Below the pieces are notes generated by a model that was not told the DNA's origin, did not search any database, and saw only the letters and a program-made list of their open reading frames with translations. From Virgibacillus dokdonensis (GTDB lineage: Bacteria; Bacillota; Bacilli; Bacillales; Amphibacillaceae): DNA of 64,000 nt. Of the stretch, positions 19,166 through 27,645 are shown one piece after another. Numbering within the stretch: position 1 is the first letter of the stretch; every line of letters begins with the position of its first letter. The stretch spans positions 777,315 to 841,314 of the forward strand of contig NZ_LT745763.1 in NCBI RefSeq assembly GCF_900166595.1, written 5' to 3'. The position numbers were made by a program, and so were the translations under genes.

Positions 19166-20386
19166 TCACTTTTTAATGGAAATACTTTCATTTTCTTCCC
19201 AAGCCGGCAGCATTTTATGAAGTGGCTTATCATTACGGTAGCCAAGTACGTATTCAGCTTGCATGATTGTATGAATTTCTCTCGTTCCTTCATAAATGAC
19301 TGGTGCTTTTGAATTACGTAAATAACGCTCAACAGGGTATTCATCAGAGAACCCGTAAGCACCATGAATTTGTACAGCATCATCAGCAGCTTTATTTGCA
19401 AAATCACAAGCTTGCCATTTAGCTAGAGAAGTTTCACGAGTATTGCGTTTCCCGGCATTTTTTAATTCTCCGGCACGATAAACGAGAAGGCGGCTCATTT
19501 GTAGCCCAGCTTCCATGTTGGAGAGCATTTGTTGTACGAGCTGGTGTTTCCCTATTTCTTTACCAAAGGTGGATCGTTCATGGCAATAAGCTACACTTGC
19601 TTCTAAACAAGCCATAATTTGCCCTACTGCGCCTGCTGCTACTGTAAATCTACCGTTATCTAAAGCTGACATTGCAATTTTAAACCCTTCTCCTTCTTCT
19701 CCAAGGAGATTTTCTTTTGGAACTTTCACGTGGTCAAAAAAGATCTCACCTGTATTCCCTGAACGAATGCCCAGTTTGCCTTTAATAGCTTGTGAAGAAA
19801 ACCCTTCCCATTCTCTTTCTACAATAAATGCTGAAATCCCTTTATGTTTTTTTGAGCGATTTTTTGTGTAGGCGAAAACAATAAAGTTGTCTGCTTTATC
19901 GCATAAGGAAATCCACGTTTTTTGCCCGTTTAAAATATAGTAGTCGCCTTGGCGATAAGCGGTTGAATCCATTGCAGCAACATCTGACCCCGCGCCAGGC
20001 TCTGTTAGTCCAAATGCGCCAATTTTTACTCCTTTTGCTTGAGGGACTAAGTATTTCAGTTTTTGCTCTTCATTTGCCCATTGTAATAACGTCATGCTAT
20101 TTAAACCGGTGTGGACAGAAACAGCTGTACGAAATGCCGTATCTCCGCGTTCCAATTCTTCACAAACAATGGCAAGTGCATTATAATCCATTCCACTACC
20201 ACCATATTTCTCTGGTATGCATACACCCATTAATCCTAAATCAGCTAGCTTTTCTAAAATAGCTGGGTCAAATTTCCCCTTTCGATCCCAATCGGCGATA
20301 TAAGGCATAATCTCTTTATCTGTAAATTGACGTACCGTATTACGTAACATATTTTGTTCTTCCGTAAATTGAAAATCCATTTTCAT
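19166..20386 (-). CDS. gcdH: Glutaryl-CoA dehydrogenase (acyl-CoA dehydrogenase family)
   Basis: This FAD enzyme is expected to oxidise and decarboxylate glutaryl-CoA to crotonyl-CoA. The 406-residue protein has the acyl-CoA dehydrogenase motifs GLTEPGAGSD and GRFTVAAGAVGQ, and catalytic Glu366 in the YEGTREIH stretch. Arg86 in FRTAVSVH aligns, from memory, with the arginine of human GCDH (YRSAMSVQ) that binds the gamma-carboxylate of glutaryl-CoA, which points to glutaryl-CoA over plain acyl-CoAs. The start follows AAAAGGAG. It lies 77 bases downstream of a class III CoA-transferase that would supply glutaryl-CoA. A short-chain acyl-CoA dehydrogenase is the alternative. Confidence 0.78.
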   Translation of the reverse strand: MKMDFQFTEEQNMLRNTVRQFTDKEIMPYIADWDRKGKFDPAILEKLADLGLMGVCIPEKYGGSGMDYNALAIVCEELERGDTAFRTAVSVHTGLNSMTLLQWANEEQKLKYLVPQAKGVKIGAFGLTEPGAGSDVAAMDSTAYRQGDYYILNGQKTWISLCDKADNFIVFAYTKNRSKKHKGISAFIVEREWEGFSSQAIKGKLGIRSGNTGEIFFDHVKVPKENLLGEEGEGFKIAMSALDNGRFTVAAGAVGQIMACLEASVAYCHERSTFGKEIGKHQLVQQMLSNMEAGLQMSRLLVYRAGELKNAGKRNTRETSLAKWQACDFANKAADDAVQIHGAYGFSDEYPVERYLRNSKAPVIYEGTREIHTIMQAEYVLGYRNDKPLHKMLPAWEENESISIKK

Positions 20387-20463
20387 TACAACTCCTTTTA
20401 AATAGTGAATGTATTTTTATAACGATGTTTTTTTAAAAAATCTGCATAGGATTCAAAAGTTAG

Positions 20464-21600
20464 TTAATCATTTAAAATCATTTGATTATGTTCCCCCGCA
20501 TTTGGTGGGTGATATCGATACGATACAGGTGTACGCGATAGCTTTAACGGGCTTCCAATTAAATGAATTTCTCCAGCGGTTGGATGCTTCATTTGAACAA
20601 ACATGTCTCTAGCTAATAACTGTGAATCTCTTGCTACCTCAGCCATATTTTGAATAGGGCCACATGGAATAGATTGCTGTCTGCATTCTTTTAGCCAATA
20701 AGCCGTTGGTTGTTGTAAAAACAACTGCTGTAGTAGTGGTACTAATTCGTTTCTGTTCGCTACACGATCAGGGTTGGTTTTAAATTTAGGATCTGTTTTT
20801 AAAGAAGCAGCACCAAGAATATCGCATAACATCTGAAACTGTCGGTCATTTCCAGCGGCTATGACCATTTCTCCATCTTTTGTATGAAACGTCTGATAAG
20901 GAACGATGTTCGCATGCTGATTACCGAGCTGTGAGGGTATTTCTCCAGACATGAAATAGTTGCTTCCAATATTGACGAGTGCACTAACAGCTGCATCATA
21001 TAAGGCAATATCTAATTTTTGACCTTGCTTGGATTTAGATCTTTCTAGTAAAGCAGCTTGTATGCCTATCGTTGCATACATACCCGTTAAAACATCTGTG
21101 ATCGCAACTCCCATTTTTTGTGGTCCTGTTTGTTCATCGCCAGTAATGCTCATCAGTCCACTCATAGCTTGAATAATAAAATCGTAACCAGGCAAATCTT
21201 TAAAGGGTCCTGTTTCCCCAAAACCAGTAATCGAACAATAAATTAATTTAGGGTTAATGGAGGATAATGTGTGATAACTTAGTCCAAAACGCTCCATTGT
21301 ACCTGTTTTAAAATTATGAATGATAACGTCGCTCTCTTTAATCAGTTGTTTAATTTTTTCCGCACCCGATGCCGATTTTAGGTCGAGAGTAATACTTTTC
21401 TTATTACGATTTGCACATAAATAATATGCACTCACTTCTTCTTGAAAAGGAGGCCCCCATTTGCGTGTTTCATCACTTCCACCAGGCGCTTCCACTTTAA
21501 TAATTTCTGCACCTAAATCGCCCATAATCATGGTGCAATATGGCCCTGCCAATACTCTAGATAAATCTAGAACACGAATATGTTCTAAAGCTCCTGCCAT
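20464..21600 (-). CDS. Class III (CaiB/BaiF) CoA-transferase, probable succinyl-CoA:glutarate CoA-transferase
   Basis: This 378-residue protein belongs to the CaiB/BaiF CoA-transferase family, with RVLDLSRVLAGPYCTM at the N-terminus, KVEAPGGSDETR, NRNKKSITLDLK and Asp169 in the AITDVLTG stretch matching the catalytic aspartate of formyl-CoA transferase. The ATG at 21600 has GAAGGAGGG seven bases upstream; the frame extends upstream without a comparable site. It is the first gene of the minus-strand glutarate group. With gcdH and the semialdehyde dehydrogenase downstream, transfer of CoA to glutarate is the favoured reaction, as for mammalian SUGCT and Pseudomonas gcdG. Confidence 0.82.
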   Translation of the reverse strand: MAGALEHIRVLDLSRVLAGPYCTMIMGDLGAEIIKVEAPGGSDETRKWGPPFQEEVSAYYLCANRNKKSITLDLKSASGAEKIKQLIKESDVIIHNFKTGTMERFGLSYHTLSSINPKLIYCSITGFGETGPFKDLPGYDFIIQAMSGLMSITGDEQTGPQKMGVAITDVLTGMYATIGIQAALLERSKSKQGQKLDIALYDAAVSALVNIGSNYFMSGEIPSQLGNQHANIVPYQTFHTKDGEMVIAAGNDRQFQMLCDILGAASLKTDPKFKTNPDRVANRNELVPLLQQLFLQQPTAYWLKECRQQSIPCGPIQNMAEVARDSQLLARDMFVQMKHPTAGEIHLIGSPLKLSRTPVSYRYHPPNAGEHNQMILND

Positions 21601-21753
21601 GCTTTCCCTCCTTCTAATACATATTTTGTCTGAAACGCTTGCATGCATGGAATATTCGTAACCGCTAAAAACTTCTACATAGACTTGTTATGTAGCTGTT
21701 GTAGAAGCAGTCGTATGAATAAGCGAACTACAAAACGCAAAATCCTTCCTACA

Positions 21754-22020
21754 GAACAAAGGTGCAGGGCGCCCCGCACGGTTAGCAACGTAGCGACTGG
21801 AACGAACCAACGGAGATAATGGAATCATGCCACTAAAACAGGGGATGTCGACGCACTAAGACAAGCCCGTTTTTAGTCGGCCTTCCTCTTAGCGACGAAC
21901 CGATGATGATTTAGCTTAGGGCAATGGTGAAGTGAAGTCGCCTAGTTGCTGGGAACTGGAGCCGGACATGGTTTATTCGGCTATGTTGTTATACTCAAGC
22001 CACTAATTTTATACTTTCTT
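21754..22020 (-). repeat. Family R repeat, full-length copy in reverse orientation (R3)
   Basis: On the plus strand it runs from GAACAAAGG through CGATGATGATTTAGCTTAGGG and GGAGCCGGAC to the head AATTTTATACTTTCTT, the reverse complement of the other R copies. Confidence 0.85.
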
Positions 22021-22027
22021 ATCTTAT

Positions 22028-22180
22028 AAAAAAAGCCAGTTCAATTTAAATTACAAACGACTGTAATTTAAATATGAACTGGCTTTCGCCTGCTTAGACA
22101 ACTCTGGAATGGAGTTGTAGTCAGGCTAGGCAGTAAGTTGATAGGAATTATTTAGTAGGAGTAAATAATTTCTTATTTTT
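22028..22180 (-). ncRNA. Candidate small RNA or orphan leader with its own terminator
   Basis: A sigma-A-like promoter (22182-22210) faces this stretch. The predicted transcript of about 145-150 bases folds into three helices: ATTATTTA with TAAATAAT; CCTG plus ACAACTC with GAGTTGT and CAGG; and a long final stem with AAAGCCAGTTCA on one side and TGAACTGGCTTT on the other, followed by a T-run. C-rich ACTCC stretches sit in or next to loops. No start codon with a ribosome site lies within it and no gene follows closely. I do not recognise a known RNA family. Confidence 0.55.
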
Positions 22181-22181
22181 C

Positions 22182-22210
22182 AGTATACTACAAACAGAAT
22201 GAAATGTAAA
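22182..22210 (-). promoter_or_regulatory. Sigma-A-type promoter for the small-RNA candidate
   Basis: On the minus strand TTTACA (22205-22210) and TATACT (22182-22187) are separated by exactly 17 bases. Confidence 0.6.
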
Positions 22211-22376
22211 CGATTGCTTGTAAGTGGTTTTATAAGGTGCCGTAATCTCCCTATTCAAAATAAGAAAAGGAGGAGACGGCACCAATATAGTAGCTTCATT
22301 TAGAAGCGGTTATAGTAACAACATTTCCTAGAAATTGAAACAGAGTAGTGTACCAGTGTCGAATGATTCATCCCCA

Positions 22377-23384
22377 TTATTTAGTAGCTTTTTGTAATTT
22401 ATGAATCATTTTTAAAGAGCGTCCTGTTCCTATTGCAACAGACTCCAAAGGATTAGGTGCTAGGTGAACAGGAACAATCAACTCATGAGATAACCACTCC
22501 TGCATACCTTGTAGCAAAGCTCCACCTCCTGTAAGTACAATGCCGTGATCTACAATATCACCACTTAACTCAGGAGGGCAGTTCTCTAATGTTGTACGAA
22601 TAGCTCCTAATACTTGTTCCAATGATTCTTTTAAAGCAAGATAAACTTCCTTGGAAGTAATGGTAATCGTCTTTGGTAAGCCAGTAACCATATCACGACC
22701 GCGAATTTCCATCGTTTCTTCTTTATGATTTTGATGTGCATAACCTATCTCCATTTTTATATTTTCTGCTGTTCGCTCACCAATAAGAATGTTATAGTTT
22801 TTGCGAATATGATGAATAATTTCTTCATCCATTTTATCTCCGCCAACCCGAACGGAATTGCAGGACACGACGCCGCCAAAAGATATAATACCGACTTCCG
22901 AAGTACCTCCACCAATGTCAACAACCACATTAGCGACCGGCTCATCAACAGGTAAATCCGCTCCAATAGCAGCGGCGATTGGCTCTTCAATTAAGTGAAC
23001 TTGTTTTGCGCCGTAGCTTGATACTGCATTATGGATAGCTCTTCGTTCTACAGTCGTGCTTCCTGATGGTGTACATACGACAACAACAGGTTTACGCATG
23101 GACATACCAATTTGCTTGCTTACTTTTTTTAAAAACGCTTTTAACATTTGGGAGGTAACATCATAATCCGCAATCACACCGTCTTTTAATGGGCGGATAG
23201 GAATGATATTCTGTGGTGTTTTTCCGACCATTTCTTTTGCCTCAGTACCTACTGCCACTACTTGTTTTGTATTTACATCAATAGCAACAACAGATGGTTC
23301 ATTTAATACAATTCCTTTTGATTTCGTGTATATTAATATGTTTGCGGTTCCTAAATCAATTCCAACTTCTGCAGTAGAAAACAT
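22377..23384 (-). CDS. mreBH: MreB-like cell-shape protein MreBH
   Basis: This bacterial actin forms membrane-associated filaments that guide lateral wall synthesis and, in B. subtilis, the hydrolase LytE. The 335-residue protein has the actin ATPase motifs: [12 protein letters not shown] at the start, [13 protein letters not shown] near residue 158 and the adenosine motif VLTGGGALL near residue 286. Length and the [13 protein letters not shown] start fit MreBH or Mbl more than MreB, and no mreCD genes are adjacent. The ATG at 23384 follows TTGGAGGATT. It stands alone, with a small-RNA candidate downstream. Confidence 0.85.
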   Translation of the reverse strand: MFSTAEVGIDLGTANILIYTKSKGIVLNEPSVVAIDVNTKQVVAVGTEAKEMVGKTPQNIIPIRPLKDGVIADYDVTSQMLKAFLKKVSKQIGMSMRKPVVVVCTPSGSTTVERRAIHNAVSSYGAKQVHLIEEPIAAAIGADLPVDEPVANVVVDIGGGTSEVGIISFGGVVSCNSVRVGGDKMDEEIIHHIRKNYNILIGERTAENIKMEIGYAHQNHKEETMEIRGRDMVTGLPKTITITSKEVYLALKESLEQVLGAIRTTLENCPPELSGDIVDHGIVLTGGGALLQGMQEWLSHELIVPVHLAPNPLESVAIGTGRSLKMIHKLQKATK

Positions 23385-23428
23385 AATTGAATCCTCCAAT
23401 AAATACATTTTTCTTTTTATACTAATTA

Positions 23429-23510
23429 AGAAAGCATAAAAGTTTAAAGGTTTATAGTATAAGCAAAACTACCATTTCCGCTATAAAGATTTGGGGAATC
23501 ATGGATAGTA
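23429..23510 (+). repeat. Family S repeat (S3)
   Basis: GAAAGCATAAAAGTTT is followed by AGGTTTATAGTATAAGC and by CTATAAAGATTTGGGG, the same internal block as the copy at 59808-59905. The right end is degenerate. Confidence 0.75.
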
Positions 23511-23655
23511 GGTGCTGTATGACTTTTGCTTCAAGTATTGGAAATACTGAACTAGGTTAGATAATAGCACCTAACCCCACTTGTTTAAAGGTGCACTTTA
23601 TAGCATTCTCTTAATTTTTACCATTTTAGGGGGTAGCTGGACAAGTGTTAGTTTA

Positions 23656-23720
23656 CACTATAGGAAAGCATAAAATCTTTTTGGTTTATAGTATAAGAAA
23701 AACGAATATCTCCCGAAAAT
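23656..23720 (+). repeat. Family S repeat (S4)
   Basis: CACTATAGGAAAGCATAAAA followed by TTTATAGTATAAGAAAAACG gives the best-conserved left half of the family. Confidence 0.8.
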
Positions 23721-24114
23721 ACTTGGTAAAAAGGTGGTGCTTCTATCTAACATGACATGATAACATGAACCAACATGCAAGTCAGCCACTTATGTTAAAA
23801 ATCTATTATACTATATTTTTTATCTATCGGGGGGAATAGGAGCGTAACAATTTCATTACAGATAGTCAGATTTTGTAATATAAGCTCGAACATTTTAAGT
23901 ATGTCAACACTAAATTTAATGAAATGTTTTCCTAGAGGTTGAAAAATTACCATTTTTGTTGCCTAGAAGCATATAGTAGTTCCTTATGTTTCAAGACTTG
24001 ATTGTATAGACAAATATGAATAATAGCTTTTGGAAATCGATGGCATAATTATTACAAAAAATCCATGCTATGATGATTTTGCACAAAACAAAACCAAAGG
24101 GAGCGTATGCAAAT

Positions 24115-24978
24115 ATGTTTAAGAAAGTAGCTGCAACCGTAGCTTTATCATCAGCCTTATTATTTGGGGGAACTTTTTCAGCCTCAGCAGATACCGTCTC
24201 TAAAGAAACTTCACCATATCAGATATACAAAGTCTATTATTCTATAAATGGTAATTGGCAAAGCTTTTCTGAAAATAATATAAATCAATTGCTTCAGAAG
24301 TATATGAGTAATATGCAACGTTATGGAAAAAAGATAGATTGGAATAATGTTCATATAGAAAAACAAGAAGCTAACAAGGAAAATGCTGATCAAGCAGCAG
24401 ATAAGCAAGATAAAAAAGAAGCGAATCAATCAGCGCCAGAACAACCAAAGCAAGTAGAACAGAAACCAAAAGAACAAACACCTGCAGAACAACCTACAGA
24501 GAAGCCTGAACAACAAAAACCTGTACAACAAGAAAAACCAAGTAATCAACAAGTGCAAGAGAAAGAGAAGCAAGAGCCTTCTCAAACAGATAAAAGCGAG
24601 TTAAGTCAATTTGAGCAGGAAGTTGTTGATTTAACGAATCAAGAAAGAGCAAAACAAGGTTTGCCTGCACTAAAAGTAGATACAGAGCTTAGCAAAGTGG
24701 CACGTGCAAAATCTAAAGATATGGCAGCAAATGGATATTTTGCTCATAATAGCCCAACATACGGTTCTCCATTTGATATGATGAAACAATTTGGCATTAG
24801 CTACTCAACAGCAGGAGAAAACATTGCAAAAGGGCAGCGTAGCCCGCAAGAAGTAGTCAATGCTTGGATGAATAGTCAAGGGCACCGTGAAAATATTATG
24901 AATGCTAAGTTTACGCATATCGGTGTTGGTTATGTAGAGCAAGGCAACCATTGGACACAACAGTTTATTGGTAAATAA
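24115..24978 (+). CDS. Secreted CAP/SCP-domain protein (YkwD-like)
   Basis: The 287-residue precursor has a typical signal peptide (residues 1-26, ending SASA), a region of about 60 residues of unknown fold, then a low-complexity linker of about 80 residues rich in Gln, Lys, Glu and Pro. The C-terminal CAP domain of about 125 residues has VDLTNQERAKQGLPAL, YFAHNSPTYGSPF, AGENIAKGQ and WMNSQGHRENIM. The conserved His and Glu residues of the CAP cavity are present. The start at 24115 follows AAAGGGAG. It is exported and probably associates with wall or spore surfaces through the charged linker. Function in Bacilli is not settled. Confidence 0.9.
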   Translation: MFKKVAATVALSSALLFGGTFSASADTVSKETSPYQIYKVYYSINGNWQSFSENNINQLLQKYMSNMQRYGKKIDWNNVHIEKQEANKENADQAADKQDKKEANQSAPEQPKQVEQKPKEQTPAEQPTEKPEQQKPVQQEKPSNQQVQEKEKQEPSQTDKSELSQFEQEVVDLTNQERAKQGLPALKVDTELSKVARAKSKDMAANGYFAHNSPTYGSPFDMMKQFGISYSTAGENIAKGQRSPQEVVNAWMNSQGHRENIMNAKFTHIGVGYVEQGNHWTQQFIGK

Positions 24979-24999
24979 TATACCATTATTTATATATTT

Positions 25000-25038
25000 A
25001 GCTTGTAGAGAAACCACTCGTTTTCTACAAGCTTTTTT
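25000..25038 (+). terminator. Terminator of the CAP-domain protein gene
   Basis: AGCTTGTAGA pairs with TCTACAAGCT and a run of T follows. Confidence 0.9.
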
Positions 25039-25080
25039 GTACTATAGGCGAGTATAGATTGGTATACGCAGGTTTTTATT

Positions 25081-25143
25081 CACTACAGAAAAAGTATAAG
25101 ATTTTTTGGTTTATAGTATAAGAAAAAAACAAAGTCTTTCTAA
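25081..25143 (+). repeat. Family S repeat (S5)
   Basis: CACTACAGAAAAAGTATAAG leads to GGTTTATAGTATAAGAAAA and a TTTCTA right end. It is a short copy without the internal hairpin. Confidence 0.75.
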
Positions 25144-25187
25144 AAAGATAAGGAGTATAAATTGAGGTGCTTAGGATAACGAAAAAC

Positions 25188-25274
25188 GAATATCCACGCC
25201 CAGATCCACCGCCCAGTGATGAGGCGACTTCTCGAAATCGCCCTAAGCTATGTCATCTTCTGTTCGTCCCTCAC
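25188..25274 (+). repeat. Family R repeat, left-hand fragment (R4)
   Basis: It keeps the blocks CCGCCCAGTGATGAGGCGAC, AAATCGCCCTAAGCTA and TGTTCGTCCCTCAC, but lacks the right half. Confidence 0.7.
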
Positions 25275-25467
25275 AGCTTTTTCATGCTTGTATTGGAAAG
25301 ATAAAATTTTAGGATTTGCCGCATACGTTAAGTTTTCCAAGCATCATTCTATGGTGATCGATATGAAGCGAGATATAAGGTAAATCCTTTCTGATTGAAG
25401 TCGACTTTATCTTGCTGTTATAGAAATCCAGCGGTATAATAGCTTGTGGTGAAAGGAGCTACTTTAA

Positions 25468-26226
25468 ATGATTCGTACGATAGGAATATACCTCTATGCT
25501 AGCATTTTAGTACTCGGAACATTTTTTAAATTGCAGAGAGCGAAAAAATTACAACATGAACTAACTAAAGAAGAAATTTTCATTCAACCAAGTCTTGTCT
25601 CGAAGAAGGTGTTTCAACGAACAGGGAGCACTATTAAAGTAGAAGGGCAAGAAAAACTTCCGGAAGGCCCAGCACTATTTGTTTCTAATCATCAAGGGTT
25701 GTTTGATATATTAGTGTTACTCGGTTATTTAGGGAAGCCAGTTGGATTTATAGCAAAAAAAGAGATTAAAAAACTACCCATTATTTCCTCTTGGATGGAG
25801 CTAGTTCATTGTGTGTTTATGGATCGTAAAGATCGTCGACAATCGGTTCGTGCTATCGGTCAAGGGATTGAGTATTTGAAAGAAGGGCACTCTATCGTTA
25901 TTTTTCCTGAGGGGACCAGAAGCAGGGGGAGACAACTTCATTCCTTTAAACCTGGCAGCTTTCGTTTAGCAATAAAAGCGAACGTACCGATTGTACCTGT
26001 TGTGATAGACGGAACATATCATATGTTAGAGGAACAGGGTGGAAAAGTTTCCTCGTCATCTGTACGTCTTATGATTAAAGATGCTATTACTCCTGATAAA
26101 TATATGGAGATGAAGAGTAACGAGTTAGCGACACATATAGAAGAAATAATTAAAAAGCAACTAGAAATAAATGCGTTAGGACAAGATAAAGAAAAAGAAG
26201 AAAATCAACTGTTATCAGCGGAATAA
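25468..26226 (+). CDS. plsC: 1-acyl-sn-glycerol-3-phosphate acyltransferase
   Basis: The enzyme acylates lysophosphatidic acid to phosphatidic acid at the inner face of the membrane. This 252-residue protein has an N-terminal hydrophobic segment (residues about 5-20), the catalytic NHxxxxD box as NHQGLFD (His75, Asp80), and the acceptor-binding motif FPEGTRSRG near residue 150. The C-terminal 25 residues are charged and variable. The start follows GAAAGGAG. It stands alone, followed by a large palindrome. Confidence 0.9.
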   Translation: MIRTIGIYLYASILVLGTFFKLQRAKKLQHELTKEEIFIQPSLVSKKVFQRTGSTIKVEGQEKLPEGPALFVSNHQGLFDILVLLGYLGKPVGFIAKKEIKKLPIISSWMELVHCVFMDRKDRRQSVRAIGQGIEYLKEGHSIVIFPEGTRSRGRQLHSFKPGSFRLAIKANVPIVPVVIDGTYHMLEEQGGKVSSSSVRLMIKDAITPDKYMEMKSNELATHIEEIIKKQLEINALGQDKEKEENQLLSAE

Positions 26227-26250
26227 AGTTAGAAGTAGTGCTTGTAGTCT

Positions 26251-26285
26251 AACCGTGGGAGTTATGTTACATAACGCTCACGGTT
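26251..26285. terminator. 35-base near-perfect palindrome between plsC and glsA
   Basis: AACCGTGGGAGTTATGT and ACATAACGCTCACGGTT are 17-base arms with few mismatches. It probably ends plsC transcription, although only a weak T-rich stretch follows. Confidence 0.6.
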
Positions 26286-26334
26286 TCACGTTTCAAATTT
26301 ATAATTCGAAACATACTATATTAGAGGTGATAAC

Positions 26335-27330
26335 ATGGTGCAAGGTACGGCAAATTGGAATACAGAAATTACGAAAGAATGGTTACAATCCTATGTAGAT
26401 GACTGGGTGCAATTTTACAAGAAAGAGACAAAAGAAGGGAAAGTTGCTTCTTATATTCCAGTGTTAAAAAAAGCTGATCCAAATCTTTTAGGAATTACTA
26501 TCATTGGCAAAGACGGGATGATGATTCAATCTGGAGATGTTGGCACCCCATTTACCATTCAAAGCATTTCCAAAATATTTAGTTTTATAGTAGCTTGTAT
26601 GGAAAGAGGAGTATCTTATGTGCTCGATCGAGTGGATGTGGAACCGACAGGAGAGGCATTTAATTCTATCATGCACCTAGAGATGCGTAAATTAAAGAAA
26701 CCATTTAATCCATTTATTAATGCGGGAGCAATTACAGTAACGTCATTATTGAATGGAAAAAGTTCAGAAGAAAAATTAGAACCTATATTTCAGTTGTTTA
26801 CCAAAATTCTCGGTTACAGACCGCGCATAAATGAAGACGTCTATGTATCCGAACGAGAAACATCTGTAAGAAATCGTGCTATTGGTTATTATCTCATCGA
26901 GTTAGGTTATTTGGAGTCTGCATTAGATTTGACGCTTGATACGTATTTTAAGCAATGTTCTATAGAAGTAACAACAGAAGATTTGGCCAAACTTGGTTTA
27001 GTTTTAGCTAATGATGGGATAGATCCTCAGACAGCCGAAGAAATCATTCCTAGAAATGTGGTTCGTCTAGCAAAAGCGCTCATGTTAACTTGTGGAATGT
27101 ACGACGCTTCAGGGAAATTTGCTGCCTATGTTGGTATCCCAGCAAAAAGTGGGGTTTCAGGAGGGATTATTGCTACAGCTCCTCCAAGAGTTAGAAAAGA
27201 AACATTGCCTTTTATTGAAGGGTGTGGCATTGGTGTATATGGTCCTGCGTTGGATGACAAGGGCAATAGTATTGCAGGCATAAAATTATTAAAGCATATT
27301 GCAACCAAATGGGATTTAAGTGTTTTTTAG
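26335..27330 (+). CDS. glsA: Glutaminase
   Basis: The enzyme hydrolyses L-glutamine to glutamate and ammonia. It is a 331-residue serine-dependent glutaminase of the beta-lactamase-like fold. The SxxK catalytic pair is in QSISK (Ser77, Lys80). NPFINAGAI, RNRAIGYYL, LTCGMYDASG and AKSGVSGGI are the family's conserved blocks. Length is close to that of B. subtilis YlaM and YbgJ. Ribosome site AGAGGTGA precedes the ATG. No glutamine transporter gene is adjacent. Confidence 0.93.
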   Translation: MVQGTANWNTEITKEWLQSYVDDWVQFYKKETKEGKVASYIPVLKKADPNLLGITIIGKDGMMIQSGDVGTPFTIQSISKIFSFIVACMERGVSYVLDRVDVEPTGEAFNSIMHLEMRKLKKPFNPFINAGAITVTSLLNGKSSEEKLEPIFQLFTKILGYRPRINEDVYVSERETSVRNRAIGYYLIELGYLESALDLTLDTYFKQCSIEVTTEDLAKLGLVLANDGIDPQTAEEIIPRNVVRLAKALMLTCGMYDASGKFAAYVGIPAKSGVSGGIIATAPPRVRKETLPFIEGCGIGVYGPALDDKGNSIAGIKLLKHIATKWDLSVF

Positions 27331-27645
27331 AAATAGTAGAATTGTTCGAGTAAGCGTTGACACAATCAATAGCACGTCAACATCTAGATAAATATGGTGG
27401 CGATACTATCTAACGATTGCTTTTTCACAGTGGTTACGAGATAGCATCATGAATAGATTGGACACGTGTGAAAAACTTAAAATAGGCACCGCAGAAATTT
27501 TGTTTGCTTCATTTTGTAATATTGGATGAGACTGTGATAAAAAGCATGCTGAAACTTACACCTATTATAGAAATGGAAACTTTTGCTGTTAGGGGGGAAG
27601 TTGCTTATAATAGAAGGGAACAATTAGCGGAAAGTGGGGGATTTA
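27331..27645. other. Intergenic region before yfkJ
   Basis: It holds paired segments GTTGAC/GTCAAC near 27361-27382 and a promoter for the yfkJ operon at 27583-27611. Nothing else is recognised. Confidence 0.4.
27583..27611 (+). promoter_or_regulatory. Sigma-A promoter of the yfkJ operon
   Basis: TTGCTG (27583-27588), a 17-base spacer and a perfect TATAAT (27606-27611) lie 35 bases before the start codon. Confidence 0.65.

Larger units (their letters stand above)
21601..22376. other. 776-base non-coding region with a repeat and a small-RNA candidate
   Basis: From left to right it holds the CoA-transferase leader, with CTACATA/TATGTAG arms near 21675-21695; a family R repeat in minus orientation (21754-22020); a minus-strand small-RNA candidate with promoter and terminator (22028-22210); and a hairpin at about 22236-22282 with arms GGTGCCGT and ACGGCACC beyond the end of mreBH. 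Confidence 0.6.
23385..24114. other. 730-base intergenic region with two family S repeats
   Basis: It contains S copies at 23429-23510 and 23656-23720, and between them the hairpin GGTTAG/CTAACC. The remainder before the CAP-domain gene is A/T-rich. I see no open frame with a ribosome site and no known RNA class. Confidence 0.5.
24979..25467. other. Intergenic region with a terminator and repeats
   Basis: After the terminator at 25000-25038 come a truncated S fragment (CTATAGGCGAGTATA, about 25042), an S copy (25081-25143) and a left-half R fragment (25188-25274). The last 190 bases before plsC show no feature I recognise. Confidence 0.55.
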
